Origin: Pseudidiomarina sp.
GTDB lineage: Bacteria > Pseudomonadota > Gammaproteobacteria > Enterobacterales > Alteromonadaceae
Direction: 5' to 3'
DNA length: 64,000 bases
Assembly: GCA_023260975.1 (NCBI GenBank)
Contig: JALQTK010000003.1
Span: 39,445 to 103,444, forward strand
The notes beneath the pieces are model-generated. The model saw only the letters and a program-made list of their open reading frames with translations. It was not told the DNA's origin and searched no databases. Below, piece by piece: positions 20,888-33,050 of the stretch. Position numbers and translations under genes: made by a program. Each line of letters opens with the position of its first letter. Within the stretch, counting starts at the first letter, position 1.

Positions 20888-21622
20888 ATGACATTAAGCA
20901 AACCAACGTATCGGCGGATACTGTTAAAGCTAAGCGGCGAAGCACTGATGGGCGACGAGCAATTTGGTATCGATCCCAAAGTACTCGAGCGTATGGCACA
21001 AGAAATCAAAGAGCTGGTAGAGCTTGGCGTGCAGGTAGGCTTAGTGATCGGCGGTGGTAACTTATTTCGTGGTGAAGGCTTAGCAAAGGCGGGAATGAAC
21101 CGCGTGGTGGGTGACCATATGGGTATGCTCGCCACCGTTATGAATGGCCTCGCTATGCGTGATGCGTTACACCGTGCCTTCGTGAATGCGCGGCTGATGT
21201 CTGCGATTGACTTAAAAGGCGTCTGCGATAGCTATAACTGGGCGGATGCCATCAGTTTATTGAAATCAGGGCGGGTGGTGATTTTCTGTGCCGGTACCGG
21301 TAATCCATTTTTCACTACTGATTCAGCAGCTTGTTTGCGTGGCATCGAAATTGAAGCAGACCTCGTGCTTAAAGGCACGAAAGTCGATGGTGTCTATTCA
21401 GCTGATCCAATCAATAATCCAGATGCACAATTGTACAAACAAATCAGCTATAATGAAGTACTGCAAAAACAACTCAAAGTAATGGATTTAGCAGCCTTTA
21501 CTTTAGCTCGCGACCACAATTTGCCGATTCGGGTATTCAATATGAATAAACCAGGGGTATTACGGGCGGTGGTAACGGGTGCCGATGAAGGTACGCTGAT
21601 TTGTAACGAACCTGAAGCGTAA
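20888..21622 (+). CDS. pyrH: UMP kinase
   Basis: [57 protein letters not shown]. Confidence 0.97.
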   Translation: MTLSKPTYRRILLKLSGEALMGDEQFGIDPKVLERMAQEIKELVELGVQVGLVIGGGNLFRGEGLAKAGMNRVVGDHMGMLATVMNGLAMRDALHRAFVNARLMSAIDLKGVCDSYNWADAISLLKSGRVVIFCAGTGNPFFTTDSAACLRGIEIEADLVLKGTKVDGVYSADPINNPDAQLYKQISYNEVLQKQLKVMDLAAFTLARDHNLPIRVFNMNKPGVLRAVVTGADEGTLICNEPEA

Positions 21623-21651
21623 CAGCTTAAGTCAAAAGAAAGGATAACAAG

Positions 21652-22209
21652 GTGATTAACGAGATAAAGCAAGACTGCAAACTGCGGATGGAAAAGAGCG
21701 TTGAAGCATTACGTACGCAAATTTCTAAGGTGCGCACGGGTCGAGCCCACCCAAGTATTCTCGATGGTGTAATGGTGTCATACTATGGCAGCGATACACC
21801 GTTGCGGCAGATCGCTAACGTAACGATTGAAGATTCGCGTACGCTCGCTATTACGGTATTCGATAAATCAGCAAGCCCCGCCGTAGAGAAGGCGATTTTA
21901 ACCGCAGATTTAGGTTTGAACCCGTCTTCGGCAGGCACTGTTATTCGGGTGCCATTGCCACCATTAACCGAAGAACGTCGCCGCGATTTAGTGAAGGTGG
22001 TGCGCGCTGAAGCGGAACAAGGTCGCGTGGCTGTGCGAAATGTCCGTCGTGATGCAAATAGCGATTTAAAAGAACTATTGAAAGAAAAAGAAATCTCAGA
22101 AGATGACGAGCGTCGTGCCACTGATGAAATTCAGAAAATGACTGATTTGTATGTCACCAAAATTGATCAGTTATTGGCCGAAAAAGAAAAAGAACTGATG
22201 GAAGTTTAA
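21652..22209 (+). CDS. frr: Ribosome recycling factor
   Basis: GTG start; [53 protein letters not shown]. Confidence 0.97.
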   Translation: MINEIKQDCKLRMEKSVEALRTQISKVRTGRAHPSILDGVMVSYYGSDTPLRQIANVTIEDSRTLAITVFDKSASPAVEKAILTADLGLNPSSAGTVIRVPLPPLTEERRRDLVKVVRAEAEQGRVAVRNVRRDANSDLKELLKEKEISEDDERRATDEIQKMTDLYVTKIDQLLAEKEKELMEV

Positions 22210-22228
22210 GCAATCGCTTACCGCTTCG

Positions 22229-22257
22229 TTGGTACAACGCGCCGTGTCAGGTATACT
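22229..22257 (+). promoter_or_regulatory. Putative sigma70 promoter for uppS overlapping a terminator hairpin
   Basis: TTGGTA (22229-22234), 17 nt, TATACT (22252-22257). Confidence 0.6.
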
Positions 22258-22276
22258 CGCACGGCGTATTTTTTTA
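22240..22276 (+). terminator. Putative intrinsic terminator after frr
   Basis: CGCCGTG (22240-22246), 13 nt loop, CACGGCG (22260-22266), then tattttttta. Confidence 0.65.
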
Positions 22277-22277
22277 T

Positions 22278-23063
22278 ATGGCAACCTCAATGACAAGTAT
22301 GGATCACACGGAAATTTGCATGCCACGTCATGTGGCAATCATCATGGACGGCAACGGTCGTTGGGCGCAACTGCGCGGCAAACATCGTACTTACGGGCAC
22401 AAAGCTGGAGCGGAGGCGGTGCGTTCCGCAGTGGCGTTTTGTCGTAAACGCGGTATCGAAGCACTGACCTTATTTGCCTTTAGTAGTGAAAATTGGAAGC
22501 GACCGGAACAAGAGGTCTCGGTGCTGATGGAGCTATTTTTTACCGTGCTTAAGCGCGAAGTAAAAAAATTACATCAACACAATGTGCGCTTACGGATTAT
22601 TGGCGATGTAAGCGGTTTTCCGCCGCGCTTACAGCAACGTATTATTGAAGCCGAGCAACTAACAGCCAACAATACTGCGTTGTTGCTTAATGTTGCTGCG
22701 AATTACGGTGGCCGCTGGGATATTACCCAAGCAGCGCGACAGTTGGCTGACCGGGTTGCTAGTGGCACCATGAGCAGCGACGAAATAACTGAAACAGCGT
22801 TGGCTGATTGCATGCAATTGGCTGATCAACCGGCCCCCGATTTGCTGATTCGAACCGGTGGTGAGCATCGCATCAGTAATTTTTTATTATGGCAATTGGC
22901 CTACGCAGAGTTTTATTTTAGCCAAGTGTTATGGCCTGATTTTGATGATCGTGAATTTGCTGCTGCTATTGCCGACTTTAGTTGTCGTGAGCGGCGCTTT
23001 GGCTTAACTAGCGAACAAATTCAGCAAGCAATTTTAGATACTGATGTAACAGCTAAGGATTAA
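22278..23063 (+). CDS. uppS: Di-trans,poly-cis-undecaprenyl diphosphate synthase; start uncertain (22278, 22290 or 22299)
   Basis: [66 protein letters not shown]. Confidence 0.96.
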   Translation: MATSMTSMDHTEICMPRHVAIIMDGNGRWAQLRGKHRTYGHKAGAEAVRSAVAFCRKRGIEALTLFAFSSENWKRPEQEVSVLMELFFTVLKREVKKLHQHNVRLRIIGDVSGFPPRLQQRIIEAEQLTANNTALLLNVAANYGGRWDITQAARQLADRVASGTMSSDEITETALADCMQLADQPAPDLLIRTGGEHRISNFLLWQLAYAEFYFSQVLWPDFDDREFAAAIADFSCRERRFGLTSEQIQQAILDTDVTAKD

Positions 23064-23065
23064 CT

Positions 23066-23929
23066 TTGCTAAAACAACGTCTTATAACTGCACTGGTACT
23101 TATACCGTTCGCTCTGTACTGCGTTTTTGCAGTTTCGTTAGAAGCGTTTTCGTGGGCTATTCTAGCGGTCATTACAGCAGGTGCGTGGGAATGGGCTCCG
23201 CTGATGGGATTACAACGATTAGCGAGCAAATTGGCGTACACGGCGTCAGTCGCAGTTATTTTGGCGGTGCTTATTATCGCTATACCAGTCGATACCATTT
23301 GGTTTAATGGCCAGTTGCAGCCAATTTATTATGCGATTGTACTGGCTGGTTTAGGCTGGTGGGTGGTTGCCACATTATTAACTTTAAAGTATCCCAACAG
23401 CCGGCGTTTATGGTCGCGCACGCGCTCTATTGTTGGGCTGTTCGGTTACCTGACATTAATTCCTGCTTGGGTTGGGTTGTTAGCCGTACGCAGTCTAAAT
23501 TACAGTGATAATAGTTTATACGGCGGCTTTGCGCTGTTGTTTGTATTGTTGTTAGTGTGGGCTGCCGACGTCGGTGCATTTTTTGCTGGTGTCCGTTATG
23601 GCCGTAATAAACTCATGCCGGCAGTTAGCCCAGGTAAAACCATGGAAGGCTTAATTGGTGGTATTGCTTTAGCGTTTGTGGTGATGATGGTGGTTTCCCA
23701 TTGGGTCCAAGTACCTGCCGATCAATTCAATGGTTATTACTTGACTGGCTTAGTGACCGTAGTGGCGTCAGTGTTTGGTGACTTAAGCGAGAGTATGTTC
23801 AAACGCTGTGCTGGCGTTAAAGATAGCGGTTCGTTATTACCTGGCCACGGCGGTGTGCTCGATCGCATTGATAGTTTAACCGCGGCCTTGCCAGTCTTTA
23901 CGGTTGCATACTTATGGTTATTGGCGTGA
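23066..23929 (+). CDS. cdsA: Phosphatidate cytidylyltransferase
   Basis: TTG start; multi-[51 protein letters not shown]. Confidence 0.95.
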   Translation: MLKQRLITALVLIPFALYCVFAVSLEAFSWAILAVITAGAWEWAPLMGLQRLASKLAYTASVAVILAVLIIAIPVDTIWFNGQLQPIYYAIVLAGLGWWVVATLLTLKYPNSRRLWSRTRSIVGLFGYLTLIPAWVGLLAVRSLNYSDNSLYGGFALLFVLLLVWAADVGAFFAGVRYGRNKLMPAVSPGKTMEGLIGGIALAFVVMMVVSHWVQVPADQFNGYYLTGLVTVVASVFGDLSESMFKRCAGVKDSGSLLPGHGGVLDRIDSLTAALPVFTVAYLWLLA

Positions 23930-23934
23930 GCACA

Positions 23935-25149
23935 ATGCCGCAATCCGCTCGGCCACAACGCCTGACCATCTTGGGCGCTACTGGCTCGATTGGCCTGAAT
24001 ACCCTTAAGGTCATAGCGGCACACCCTGAGCGTTTTGAATTGTTTGCGATTAGCGCCAACACCAATGTCACACGAATGGCCGACTTGTGTATGCGCTATC
24101 AACCGCGCTATGCAGTGATGCACTGTGATCGTGCGGCGTTACAGCTGCAACAGCAGCTACCCAGTGATAGCACCGTTGAGGTTTTAACCGGTGCGCAGGC
24201 GCTGGTTGATATTGCCAGTGATGATCAAGTCGATTGTGTCATGGCGGCTATTGTCGGTGCTGCCGGTTTAATGCCAACTATGGCAGCGGTAAAAGCGGGT
24301 AAGCGGGTGCTGCTTGCGAATAAAGAAGCGCTAGTGATGTCCGGTCAATTATTTATCGATGCGGTCGCTGATTCGGGTGCTCAATTATTGCCTATCGATA
24401 GTGAGCATAATGCTATTTTTCAATGTCTACCGCAGAGTGTGCAGCAGCAGTTGGGGCGAGCTGATTTAGCCGCGGTAGGGGTGCAACATATTCTATTAAC
24501 CGGTTCCGGTGGACCATTTCGCCAGCTGCCGCTGACTGAACTGGCACAGCAAACCCCGGCCGCTGCTTGTGCCCACCCGAATTGGTCAATGGGACGGAAA
24601 ATATCGGTTGATTCTGCCACCATGCTAAATAAAGGCTTGGAATATATTGAAGCGCGCTGGTTGTTCAATTGTCAGCGCTCGCAGTTACAGGTGTTATTGC
24701 ATCCACAGAGCGTAGTGCATTCTATGGTGCAGTTTGTTGATGGCTCGGTGCTAGCACAATTAGGCCAAGCCGATATGTGTACCCCAATTGCCTATGGTTT
24801 AAGTTATCCAGAGCGTATTGACGCTGGAGTCGCGGCGCTTGACTTTACCCAGCTTGGGCAGCTTAATTTTAGTGCCGTCGATAGTGTTCGCTACCCGTGT
24901 TTACAGTTGGCCATTGATGCCTGTTGGCAAGGCCAATGGGCGACCACCAGTTTGAATGCCGCCAATGAAGTCGCGGTGGCGGCGTTTTTAGCAGGACAAC
25001 TGCGTTTTACTGATATTTATAGTGTTTGTGCTGAGGTTTTAGCGGCTATTTCTCCGACCACACTGAACTCTCTCGCGGCAATCGTGTCACTAGATGAGGA
25101 AACGCGCCGTGTGGCGCAACAACATGTAGCGCGGTATGCATTATGTTAG
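23935..25149 (+). CDS. ispC: 1-deoxy-D-xylulose-5-phosphate reductoisomerase
   Basis: [70 protein letters not shown]. Confidence 0.97.
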   Translation: MPQSARPQRLTILGATGSIGLNTLKVIAAHPERFELFAISANTNVTRMADLCMRYQPRYAVMHCDRAALQLQQQLPSDSTVEVLTGAQALVDIASDDQVDCVMAAIVGAAGLMPTMAAVKAGKRVLLANKEALVMSGQLFIDAVADSGAQLLPIDSEHNAIFQCLPQSVQQQLGRADLAAVGVQHILLTGSGGPFRQLPLTELAQQTPAAACAHPNWSMGRKISVDSATMLNKGLEYIEARWLFNCQRSQLQVLLHPQSVVHSMVQFVDGSVLAQLGQADMCTPIAYGLSYPERIDAGVAALDFTQLGQLNFSAVDSVRYPCLQLAIDACWQGQWATTSLNAANEVAVAAFLAGQLRFTDIYSVCAEVLAAISPTTLNSLAAIVSLDEETRRVAQQHVARYALC

Positions 25150-26498
25150 ATGTTTTATGGTCACTAGCAGCGTTCGTTGTCACGCTTGGTATTCTGGTTA
25201 CCATTCATGAATTTGGCCATTTTTGGGTGGCACGTCGCTGTGGCGTGAAAGTATTAACCTTTTCCGTCGGTTTTGGTAAACCGCTGTGGCAGCATCAGGC
25301 GGCAGACGGCACCCATTACCAGCTTGGCGCTATTCCGCTGGGCGGTTATGTGCGAATGCTCGATAGTCGGGTCGATCAGGTCAGTGCCGAGGACTATCCG
25401 CAGAGCTTTAATGCCAAGTCAGTAAAACAACGCGCGGCAATAGTCGCTGCTGGCCCAATCGCCAATTTTTTATTAGCGATTGTGGTGCTGTGGGGTATGT
25501 TCATAATCGGTGTGCCATCGGTCAAGCCAATTATTGGCAGTGTCAGTGAAAATTCGGTTGCAGCCGCCGCCGGGGTGCGCTCGGGTGGTGAAATTATTGC
25601 CATTAATGATCAGCTCACTGCTGATTGGCAACAAATTAATTTGGCCTTTGCCGGTGCCGTTGGCGCGGATACCGTGGTAATCGACGTTCGCGATGCCAAA
25701 CAACGATTGCAACGCTATCAGCTCGACATCAGCGAGTGGCGCATTGGGCAACAACAGCAACCGACTTTCGTCGAGCTGGGTCTGTTACCATTTCGCCCAC
25801 AAGCGACCACTGAATTAGTTGAGATCGCCGCTAATTCGCCGGCTCAGCGGGCTGGTTTGCAAGCTGGCGATATAATTGTTGCTATCGACGGAACTCTGGT
25901 CTCAGAATGGTCTCAAATCAGAGATATCATTGCGGCAAATGCCGATAGTACGCTGCAGTTTGAACTGCTGCGAAATGGTCAGGTGCTGAGACAACCGGTA
26001 ACACTCGGGGCGCAGCAAGTAGAGCAGCGGCGTATTGGCTTTTTAGGCGTGGTACCGTATGTTGAACCGTATCCGCCAGAGTACCAATTTGAGCAACGCT
26101 ATGGCGTGCTTGAAAGCCTGCAGCAGGGCAGTGAACGCACTTGGGAATTAATGGTACTCAGTGTCAAAATGATTGGTAAATTGCTGACTGGTGTGGTGTC
26201 GGTGAATCAACTCAGTGGTCCGGTGGCAATTGCTGAAGGCGCTGGAGCGTCGGCGAGCTATGGATTGGTTTACTTTTTAGGGTTTCTTGCGCTTATCAGT
26301 GTTAATCTCGGCATCGTAAATCTGCTACCATTGCCGATTCTAGATGGCGGACATTTGGTGTTCCTAACGATTGAAGGCATTCGCAAGCGAGCCGTTTCGG
26401 ATCGCGTGCAAGAGATTTGTTACCGCGTTGGCGGCATACTGATTTTTGCGCTGATGGCGATTGCAATTAGCAATGACGTACTTCGTCTCACGCAGTGA
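25143..26498 (+). CDS. rseP: RseP site-2 zinc metalloprotease
   Basis: [26 protein letters not shown], two PDZ domains, [11 protein letters not shown]. Confidence 0.97.
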   Translation: MLDVLWSLAAFVVTLGILVTIHEFGHFWVARRCGVKVLTFSVGFGKPLWQHQAADGTHYQLGAIPLGGYVRMLDSRVDQVSAEDYPQSFNAKSVKQRAAIVAAGPIANFLLAIVVLWGMFIIGVPSVKPIIGSVSENSVAAAAGVRSGGEIIAINDQLTADWQQINLAFAGAVGADTVVIDVRDAKQRLQRYQLDISEWRIGQQQQPTFVELGLLPFRPQATTELVEIAANSPAQRAGLQAGDIIVAIDGTLVSEWSQIRDIIAANADSTLQFELLRNGQVLRQPVTLGAQQVEQRRIGFLGVVPYVEPYPPEYQFEQRYGVLESLQQGSERTWELMVLSVKMIGKLLTGVVSVNQLSGPVAIAEGAGASASYGLVYFLGFLALISVNLGIVNLLPLPILDGGHLVFLTIEGIRKRAVSDRVQEICYRVGGILIFALMAIAISNDVLRLTQ

Positions 26499-26524
26499 GT
26501 TCACATAAACAATAAACAATTAAG

Positions 26525-29020
26525 TTGCACAGAATGACGTTAAAGAAGCTGTTTTTAAGTGCCTTGATAGCCGCGGTTGCTATGCCATCTGCTATTAGTG
26601 CCGAAAATTTTGTGGTTGAAGATATTCGCATACGCGGATTGCAGCGTGTCGCACTTGGTGCAGCGCTAACTTATATTCCGGTGCGTGTTGGCGATAGCAT
26701 TGATGATACCGTGATTCGGCAGAGCATTCGTTCGCTGTATTCATCGACCCATTTTAATAACGTGGTGGTAAAACGCGAAGGCGGCACTTTGGTATTTGAA
26801 GTGTCTGAGCGGCCGACTATCAGTGCCATCGACCTTGATGGCAATAAAGAATTAAAAGATGAGCAATTAATCGAATCATTAACCGAGCAGGGCATTGTTG
26901 AGGGTGAACCGCTTGATTTAACCACCATTGCCCAGGTCGAAACTGGGTTGGAAGATTTTTATCATTCGGTCGGCAAGTACAATGCCGATGTCTCGGTATC
27001 GGTGGTGAAGCAGCCGCGTAATCGCGTGCGTTTGAAGATCGAATTTGAAGAAGGCGAATCAGCCGCTATTCAACAGATCAATATTGTTGGTAATAACAGT
27101 TTTAGTGATGACGAAATACTGGCCCAGCTAGAATTAAAAGATGACCTGCCGTGGTGGAATCTTTTGGGTGAAACGCGTTATCAGAAATCACAGTTATCGG
27201 GTGATTTAGAAAGTTTAGAATCGTTCTACAAAGATCGCGGTTATTTGACCTTTGCGGTGGAATCGGTGCAAGTCACGATGACCCCAGATCGCAAAGGTAT
27301 ATATGTAACCATTAATATCAATGAGGGCGAGGTGTTCAACGTCCGTGAAAGTAAGGTTATTGGTGATTTACGTGGCCAAGAGGAAATCGTTGAACGGCTG
27401 ATTAAACAAAATGCTGGAACCCAGTATTCGGCCGCAGACGTGACTGCACGTGAAGAATACATTGCCAAATTATATGGCCGCTTTGGTTATGCCTATCCAG
27501 AAGTCAAAGCCTTCCCGACTATTATTGAAGAAAGTAACGAAGTCGATTTAACCTATTCGGTTAACCCAGGTAAGCGTATTTATGTCAACCGCATCTCATT
27601 TCGTGGCAATAGTGCCACCCAAGATGAAGTATTGCGGCGTGAAATGCGCCAGCTTGAAGGTGCTCCATTGAATGATGAGGCACTCGAGCAAGGTAAAGTT
27701 CGTCTTGAACGGCTTGGTTTTTTTGAAACAGTGGAGCACAGCACCGAGCGCGTACCTGGAGTAGATGATCAGGTTGATATTGAGTATGTGGTTAAAGAGC
27801 AGCCTTCAGGCTCGTTTGATTTTACCTTTGGCTACGGCGATTACTCGGGCTTGCAAATCGGTGCTGGAATTACACAAGATAACTTTTTAGGCACCGGTAA
27901 CCGCGCTGCGGTGAATATTAATACCAACCGCTACAGCCGTGATTTAAGTTTTAATTTTCTTAATCGTTACTTTACTCGCGACGGTATTAACTTATCCGGC
28001 GGCTTCTATTTGAGTGAGTTTGATGCCGGCCGGCAAGATAACCTGATTCGCTATAACAAGAAGCAATATGGCTTGCAGAGCAATGTGCAATTCCCCATTA
28101 ATGAAATATCCAGCCTGAGTTTTGGCTTGGCGTATCGTAATGAGGAAATCACGGATGTTGAAGGCTATGAGCAGATTCGACAATTTTATCGCCCCTATGT
28201 TGATCAGCAAGATCCCAACAAAGGGGTCGCTTTTGATATTGTTGAAGCAAGTTTCGGCTGGAATCGAGTGACGTTAAATCGCGGTATATTTCCCACCGCA
28301 GGGTCATCAAATATGATTATGTTTGATGTGACAGCGCCGATGAGTGATGTCAATTATTTCCGCTTAAGCTATGACTTCAAACATTTTGTACCGATCACCA
28401 CCGATCAAAGCTGGGTTTTTGCCACCCGTGTCAAACTTGGTTATGGTAACGGCTACGGCAAGGATTCACGCGGTAATGAGTACTTATTCCCGTTCTATGA
28501 AAACTTCCGCGTTGGTGGTGACCAAAACTTGCGTGGTTTTGAGGCGAATGCTATCGGCCCGCGGGCAATTTATCGTTATCCAGTGGAATTGCCTGGGACG
28601 CCGGGCTTTGATGGAGTACCAAGCGGCTTACCGGCGGCTCCAGGTGCTGATACCTTGGCGGTTAGTCAGTTCTCGGTTGGTGGTAATGCCATGTTCGTTG
28701 GCGGTTTTGAGTTGATTTTTCCAACCCCATTAATTAAAGACGATGCCAAGAATTCAGTACGCAGTAGTTTTTATGTTGATATTGGTAGTGTCTGGGATAC
28801 CGAGTTTCGTTATGATAACTACCGTAATTTAAGCTTGACGCCGACTTCGTTTCCATTAGAAGACTTCAGTTCACCAAGCAATTTTAGAGCATCGGCGGGT
28901 ATTGCTCTGCAGTGGTTGTCACCGATGGGGCCATTAACATTCTCTTTTGGGCGACCACTGAAAAGTGACGACGGTGATCGCACACAAACCTTTAGTTTCA
29001 ATTTTGGTACTAGTTTCTAG
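26525..29020 (+). CDS. bamA: Outer membrane protein assembly factor BamA
   Basis: 831 aa, signal peptide, POTRA repeats, VGGDQNLRGFEANAIGPR, C-terminal aromatic Phe (FSFNFGTSF). Confidence 0.97.
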   Translation: MHRMTLKKLFLSALIAAVAMPSAISAENFVVEDIRIRGLQRVALGAALTYIPVRVGDSIDDTVIRQSIRSLYSSTHFNNVVVKREGGTLVFEVSERPTISAIDLDGNKELKDEQLIESLTEQGIVEGEPLDLTTIAQVETGLEDFYHSVGKYNADVSVSVVKQPRNRVRLKIEFEEGESAAIQQINIVGNNSFSDDEILAQLELKDDLPWWNLLGETRYQKSQLSGDLESLESFYKDRGYLTFAVESVQVTMTPDRKGIYVTININEGEVFNVRESKVIGDLRGQEEIVERLIKQNAGTQYSAADVTAREEYIAKLYGRFGYAYPEVKAFPTIIEESNEVDLTYSVNPGKRIYVNRISFRGNSATQDEVLRREMRQLEGAPLNDEALEQGKVRLERLGFFETVEHSTERVPGVDDQVDIEYVVKEQPSGSFDFTFGYGDYSGLQIGAGITQDNFLGTGNRAAVNINTNRYSRDLSFNFLNRYFTRDGINLSGGFYLSEFDAGRQDNLIRYNKKQYGLQSNVQFPINEISSLSFGLAYRNEEITDVEGYEQIRQFYRPYVDQQDPNKGVAFDIVEASFGWNRVTLNRGIFPTAGSSNMIMFDVTAPMSDVNYFRLSYDFKHFVPITTDQSWVFATRVKLGYGNGYGKDSRGNEYLFPFYENFRVGGDQNLRGFEANAIGPRAIYRYPVELPGTPGFDGVPSGLPAAPGADTLAVSQFSVGGNAMFVGGFELIFPTPLIKDDAKNSVRSSFYVDIGSVWDTEFRYDNYRNLSLTPTSFPLEDFSSPSNFRASAGIALQWLSPMGPLTFSFGRPLKSDDGDRTQTFSFNFGTSF

Positions 29021-29054
29021 TAACTATTTTAGCGCGTAAGCAAAGGAGTTTATC

Positions 29055-29570
29055 GTGAATACATTAGTAAAAGCAGTGACTTTATCAGCATTATTAGCCG
29101 TTAGCGTATTTGCCACTAGTGCCGAGGCGCAGCAAAAAATCGGCGTGGTTAATTTTCAGTTAGTGTTCCAGAATTTACCTGAGACACAAATGATTGAAAG
29201 TACCGTGCAAGAAAAAATGAAAGTACAGAATGACGAATTACGCTCACTTGAATCGCAAATGACTAAATTGGGCGAAGACTTTCAGCGTGACCAAGCGACT
29301 TTATCTAATCGCGAAAAATTAGAAATTCAGCGCAAAATGGAAGTATTGGAAGCAACTTACAAGTTGAAAGGCCAAGCCTTCAATGAAGATGCGCAACGCT
29401 ATATGCAGCAAGAGCGCAATACCGTACTTGCTAAAATTGCTCGCGAAGCCGAAGCCTTGGCAAAAGCGCAAGGTTTTGATGTGGTGTTAGATGCTACCAC
29501 AGTTATTTTTGCTGCTGACGCAATTGACCTTTCGCAACAACTGATTACTAAGTTGAAAGCGAGTAACTAA
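29055..29570 (+). CDS. skp: OmpH/Skp family periplasmic chaperone
   Basis: 171 aa, signal peptide, KIGVVNFQLVFQNLPE, coiled-coil; bamA-skp-lpxD order. Confidence 0.93.
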   Translation: MNTLVKAVTLSALLAVSVFATSAEAQQKIGVVNFQLVFQNLPETQMIESTVQEKMKVQNDELRSLESQMTKLGEDFQRDQATLSNREKLEIQRKMEVLEATYKLKGQAFNEDAQRYMQQERNTVLAKIAREAEALAKAQGFDVVLDATTVIFAADAIDLSQQLITKLKASN

Positions 29571-29571
29571 C

Positions 29572-30606
29572 TTGACGACAGCATTTAGCCTACAGCAGCT
29601 GGCAGAAAAAATCGGCGCTGAGGTGGTCGGCGATGATTCGATGATCATCACCGCAGTCGCCACACTTGCCTCGGCTAAGCCGGGGCAAATTGCATTTCTA
29701 GCCAATGAAAAATACCGTAGCCAAGTCGATAGTACCGCGGCCAGCGCCATTATTGTCGCCCCCAATGTGACTGTGCCAGGGCATCTGGCGGCATTACGGG
29801 TGAGCAATCCCTATGCCGGTTTCGCTCGCATCGCACAGCTGTTAGATAACACCCCGAATCCGGCGCAGGGTATTGATGCAAGCGCGCGCATAGGGGCTAA
29901 TGTGATACTTGGTGACAACGTCCATATTGGCCCTAACACCGTGATTGCTGATAACGTGGTGCTTGCTAATGATGTCATGATTGGTGCGGGTTGCTACGTG
30001 GGCGAAGGTGTGCGCATTGGTGAGGGTAGCAAGCTGTGGCAACACGTGGTGGTCTATCACGCCTGTGTTATTGGCAACCATTGCTTGATCCATAGCGGCA
30101 GCGTAATCGGTGCCGATGGTTTCGGTTGGGCCAACGAGGCGGGTAAGTGGATAAAAATTCCACAGCTGGGTCGGGTGGTTATTGGTGATCGGGTCGACAT
30201 TGGTGCTAGCACTACGATTGACCGCGGTGCTCTGGACGATACGATTATTAGTAACGGGGTGATTATTGATAATCAATGTCAAATTGCCCACAACGTATTT
30301 ATCGATGAAGATACCGCAATTGCCGGATGCAGCGTGTTGGCTGGTAGCTGCCGTATTGGTAAACGCTGTTTGATCGGCGGCGCCAGTGCGATAAACGGAC
30401 ATATTAGTATTTGTGACGATGTGCAAATAAGCGGTTTCTCAATGGTCATTAAAGAGATTACCGAGCCAGGTGCTTATGCATCGGGTATGCCAGCCGCACC
30501 GCAGCGCGAATGGCGCCGCAATGGAGCGCGTTACCGTCAGCTGGATGAGCTATTCCAACGGGTTAAACAATTAGAAAAACAAAATAATAACGAAGCTGGA
30601 GAGTGA
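29572..30606 (+). CDS. lpxD: UDP-3-O-(3-hydroxymyristoyl)glucosamine N-acyltransferase
   Basis: TTG start; hexapeptide repeats; [47 protein letters not shown]. Confidence 0.97.
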   Translation: MTTAFSLQQLAEKIGAEVVGDDSMIITAVATLASAKPGQIAFLANEKYRSQVDSTAASAIIVAPNVTVPGHLAALRVSNPYAGFARIAQLLDNTPNPAQGIDASARIGANVILGDNVHIGPNTVIADNVVLANDVMIGAGCYVGEGVRIGEGSKLWQHVVVYHACVIGNHCLIHSGSVIGADGFGWANEAGKWIKIPQLGRVVIGDRVDIGASTTIDRGALDDTIISNGVIIDNQCQIAHNVFIDEDTAIAGCSVLAGSCRIGKRCLIGGASAINGHISICDDVQISGFSMVIKEITEPGAYASGMPAAPQREWRRNGARYRQLDELFQRVKQLEKQNNNEAGE

Positions 30607-31064
30607 GCGTGGTCGAGCAACAAGGCGCTTTTGATATTAAAGAAGTTTTACGGTTATTACCGCATCGCTACCCATTTTTATTAGTGGATAAAGTGCTTGC
30701 CTGTGATGCGAAGACGCATATTCATGCGATCAAAAATGTCAGCGTTAATGAACCTATGTTTACCGGGCATTTTCCGGAAAATCCAATTTTCCCTGGCGTG
30801 TTGATTCTTGAAGCGTTAGCGCAAGCCGCTGGCTTATTAGGTTTTAAAATTAGCAGCAGCGAACCTGGGGTAAACGACCTATACTTATTTGCCGGGGTTG
30901 ATAATGCGCGTTTTAAACGGCAAGTTTTACCGGGTGATACGCTGCATTTGCATGTCACTTTTGCCAAAGAGCGTCGCGGTATCTGGGTGTTTTCTGGGCG
31001 TGCTGAGGTTGATGGTGAATTAGCCTGCAGTGCTGACATTATCTGTGCCAGACGAGAAGTTTAA
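30603..31064 (+). CDS. fabZ: 3-hydroxyacyl-ACP dehydratase FabZ
   Basis: [43 protein letters not shown]. Confidence 0.97.
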   Translation: MSVVEQQGAFDIKEVLRLLPHRYPFLLVDKVLACDAKTHIHAIKNVSVNEPMFTGHFPENPIFPGVLILEALAQAAGLLGFKISSSEPGVNDLYLFAGVDNARFKRQVLPGDTLHLHVTFAKERRGIWVFSGRAEVDGELACSADIICARREV

Positions 31065-31829
31065 GTGATTCATTCGACTGCAATAATTGATCCAGCAGCG
31101 CAGCTTGGGCGCAATGTTGAAATTGGTCCCTATAGTATTATTGGCGCTGATGTAGTGATTGGTGATGACTGTATCATTGGTCCCCATGTGGTGTTGCGTG
31201 GACCAACCGTATTAGGTCGTAATAACCGTATTTTTCAGTTTGCCTCGGTGGGTGAAGATTGCCAAGATAAGAAATTCAAAGGCGAGCCGACCCAGCTGGT
31301 TATTGGTGATAACAACATTATTCGTGAGTTTGTCACTATTCATCGTGGCACCACACAAGATCAAGGCATTACCCGTATCGGCAGTGATAACTTGTTGATG
31401 GCGTATGTTCACGTGGCGCATGATTGTGTCGTTGGTGACCATGTTATTCTGGCGAATAACACCACCTTAGCCGGCCATGTGCATGTTGGAGATTGGGCTA
31501 TTCTCGGTGGCTTTACCGGAGTTCATCAGTTTTGTCATATCGGTGCGCATGCATTTACTGCGGTTAACTCGGTGGTGGTACAAGACATACCGCCATACAT
31601 TATGGCGCAAGGCCACAATGCTGTGCCGCGAACGATTAATAGCGAAGGATTAAAACGCCGTGGTTTCAGTGCCGAGCAAATTAGCACTATTAAGCGTGCC
31701 TTCAAGATCCTCTATCGCCAAGGTCATACTGTGAGCGAAGCGGTAGAGAAAATGAATGAATTACAAGCCACTGAATTGCAGCCGTTGATTGATTTTGTGC
31801 AACAAAGTGCTCGAGGAATTATTCGCTAA
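31065..31829 (+). CDS. lpxA: Acyl-ACP--UDP-N-acetylglucosamine O-acyltransferase
   Basis: Hexapeptide repeats; FASVGEDCQDKKFKGEPTQLVIGDNNIIREFVTIHRGT; GLKRRGFS. Confidence 0.97.
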   Translation: MIHSTAIIDPAAQLGRNVEIGPYSIIGADVVIGDDCIIGPHVVLRGPTVLGRNNRIFQFASVGEDCQDKKFKGEPTQLVIGDNNIIREFVTIHRGTTQDQGITRIGSDNLLMAYVHVAHDCVVGDHVILANNTTLAGHVHVGDWAILGGFTGVHQFCHIGAHAFTAVNSVVVQDIPPYIMAQGHNAVPRTINSEGLKRRGFSAEQISTIKRAFKILYRQGHTVSEAVEKMNELQATELQPLIDFVQQSARGIIR

Positions 31830-31831
31830 CC

Positions 31832-33007
31832 GTGACTACTGCTAACAATCCCCTCATCTTTGCACTGATAGCCGGTGAACATTCCGGCGATTTGCTTGGT
31901 GCTGGATTAGTCAGCCAGTTGCGTCAAATGTTTCCACAGGCCGAGTTTGTCGGGGTAGGTGGTCCGTTGATGCAGGCACAAGGGCTGAAAAGCTTAGTGC
32001 CAATGGAGGATTTGGCGGTGATGGGAGTGGTTGAGGTGATCAGCCGCTTACCGACGTTATTGCGCCATCGGCGCGTACTCAAGCGCCACTTTTTGCAGCA
32101 ACCACCGGCGGTATTCATTGGTATAGATGCCCCTGATTTTAACTTGCCCATTGCAAAATCCTTAAAAGCCGCTGGTATTGCCACTGTGCACTATGTGAGC
32201 CCGTCGGTGTGGGCTTGGCGCCAAGGGCGCATTCACGGTATTAAGCAAGCGGTTGATCATGTCTTGTGTTTATTGCCGTTCGAAAAAGCCTTTTATGACC
32301 AGCACCAACTTGCTGCCACGTTTGTCGGTCATCCGTTAGCCGATCGTATTCCATTCCACAGTGATCGCGATGCGGCCAGGCAACAGCTGGCATTGCAGCT
32401 TGATAACCAGCAGCGCGTAGTGGCGTTATTACCGGGCAGTCGCAGTGGTGAGTTAAAGCGGCTGGGGCCATTATTCCTGCAAGCCGCGCAAAATCTCGCC
32501 CAACGGCATCCACGATGGCGCTTTATTGCACCCATGATTTCGGCAGCACGCGAAGCTCAGTTTAGACAATTACAACAGCGTTATGCACCGAACTTAGCAG
32601 TACAGATTATCAGCGGTGAGGCACGCACGGCGATGGCCGCCGCCGATGCGGTGTTATTGACCTCGGGTACGGTAACCTTGGAAGCTATGCTAATTAAACG
32701 CCCGATGGTAGTGGCTTACCGTTTTAATTGGCTGAGTTTTTTACTAATCAAACGTCTATTCAAAGCGGCTTTTTTCAGTTTGCCCAACTTATTGGCAGGG
32801 CGTCGTCTGGTACCTGAAATCGTGCAAGGCGAAGTGAGTGCTGAACGTCTCGCTACTGAGCTGGAGTTGTTGCTGAGTGAAACCAACAGCGCACTCATTA
32901 GCGAATTTAGCGCTCTACATCAGCAGTTACAGCAAGACGCTGACTGCCTCAGTGCTGAGGTAGTTGCTACGCTGGTTAAGCAGCGTAGTAATCCTCACGC
33001 TGATTAG
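31832..33007 (+). CDS. lpxB: Lipid-A-disaccharide synthase
   Basis: AGEHSGDLLGAGL; VGVGGPLMQAQGL; IDAPDFNL; VSPSVWAWRQGR; LLPGSRSGE. Confidence 0.97.
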   Translation: MTTANNPLIFALIAGEHSGDLLGAGLVSQLRQMFPQAEFVGVGGPLMQAQGLKSLVPMEDLAVMGVVEVISRLPTLLRHRRVLKRHFLQQPPAVFIGIDAPDFNLPIAKSLKAAGIATVHYVSPSVWAWRQGRIHGIKQAVDHVLCLLPFEKAFYDQHQLAATFVGHPLADRIPFHSDRDAARQQLALQLDNQQRVVALLPGSRSGELKRLGPLFLQAAQNLAQRHPRWRFIAPMISAAREAQFRQLQQRYAPNLAVQIISGEARTAMAAADAVLLTSGTVTLEAMLIKRPMVVAYRFNWLSFLLIKRLFKAAFFSLPNLLAGRRLVPEIVQGEVSAERLATELELLLSETNSALISEFSALHQQLQQDADCLSAEVVATLVKQRSNPHAD

Positions 33008-33050
33008 TGCGATAGTCGAAATTTTCCTACGGTTGTTATGGAGCGTCATT

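Noticed and set aside
29842-30426. 194 aa minus-strand ORF opposite lpxD
   Set aside because: Shadow ORF produced by the codon periodicity of the hexapeptide-repeat gene; low-complexity N/T/H-rich translation; the opposite strand is a certain gene.
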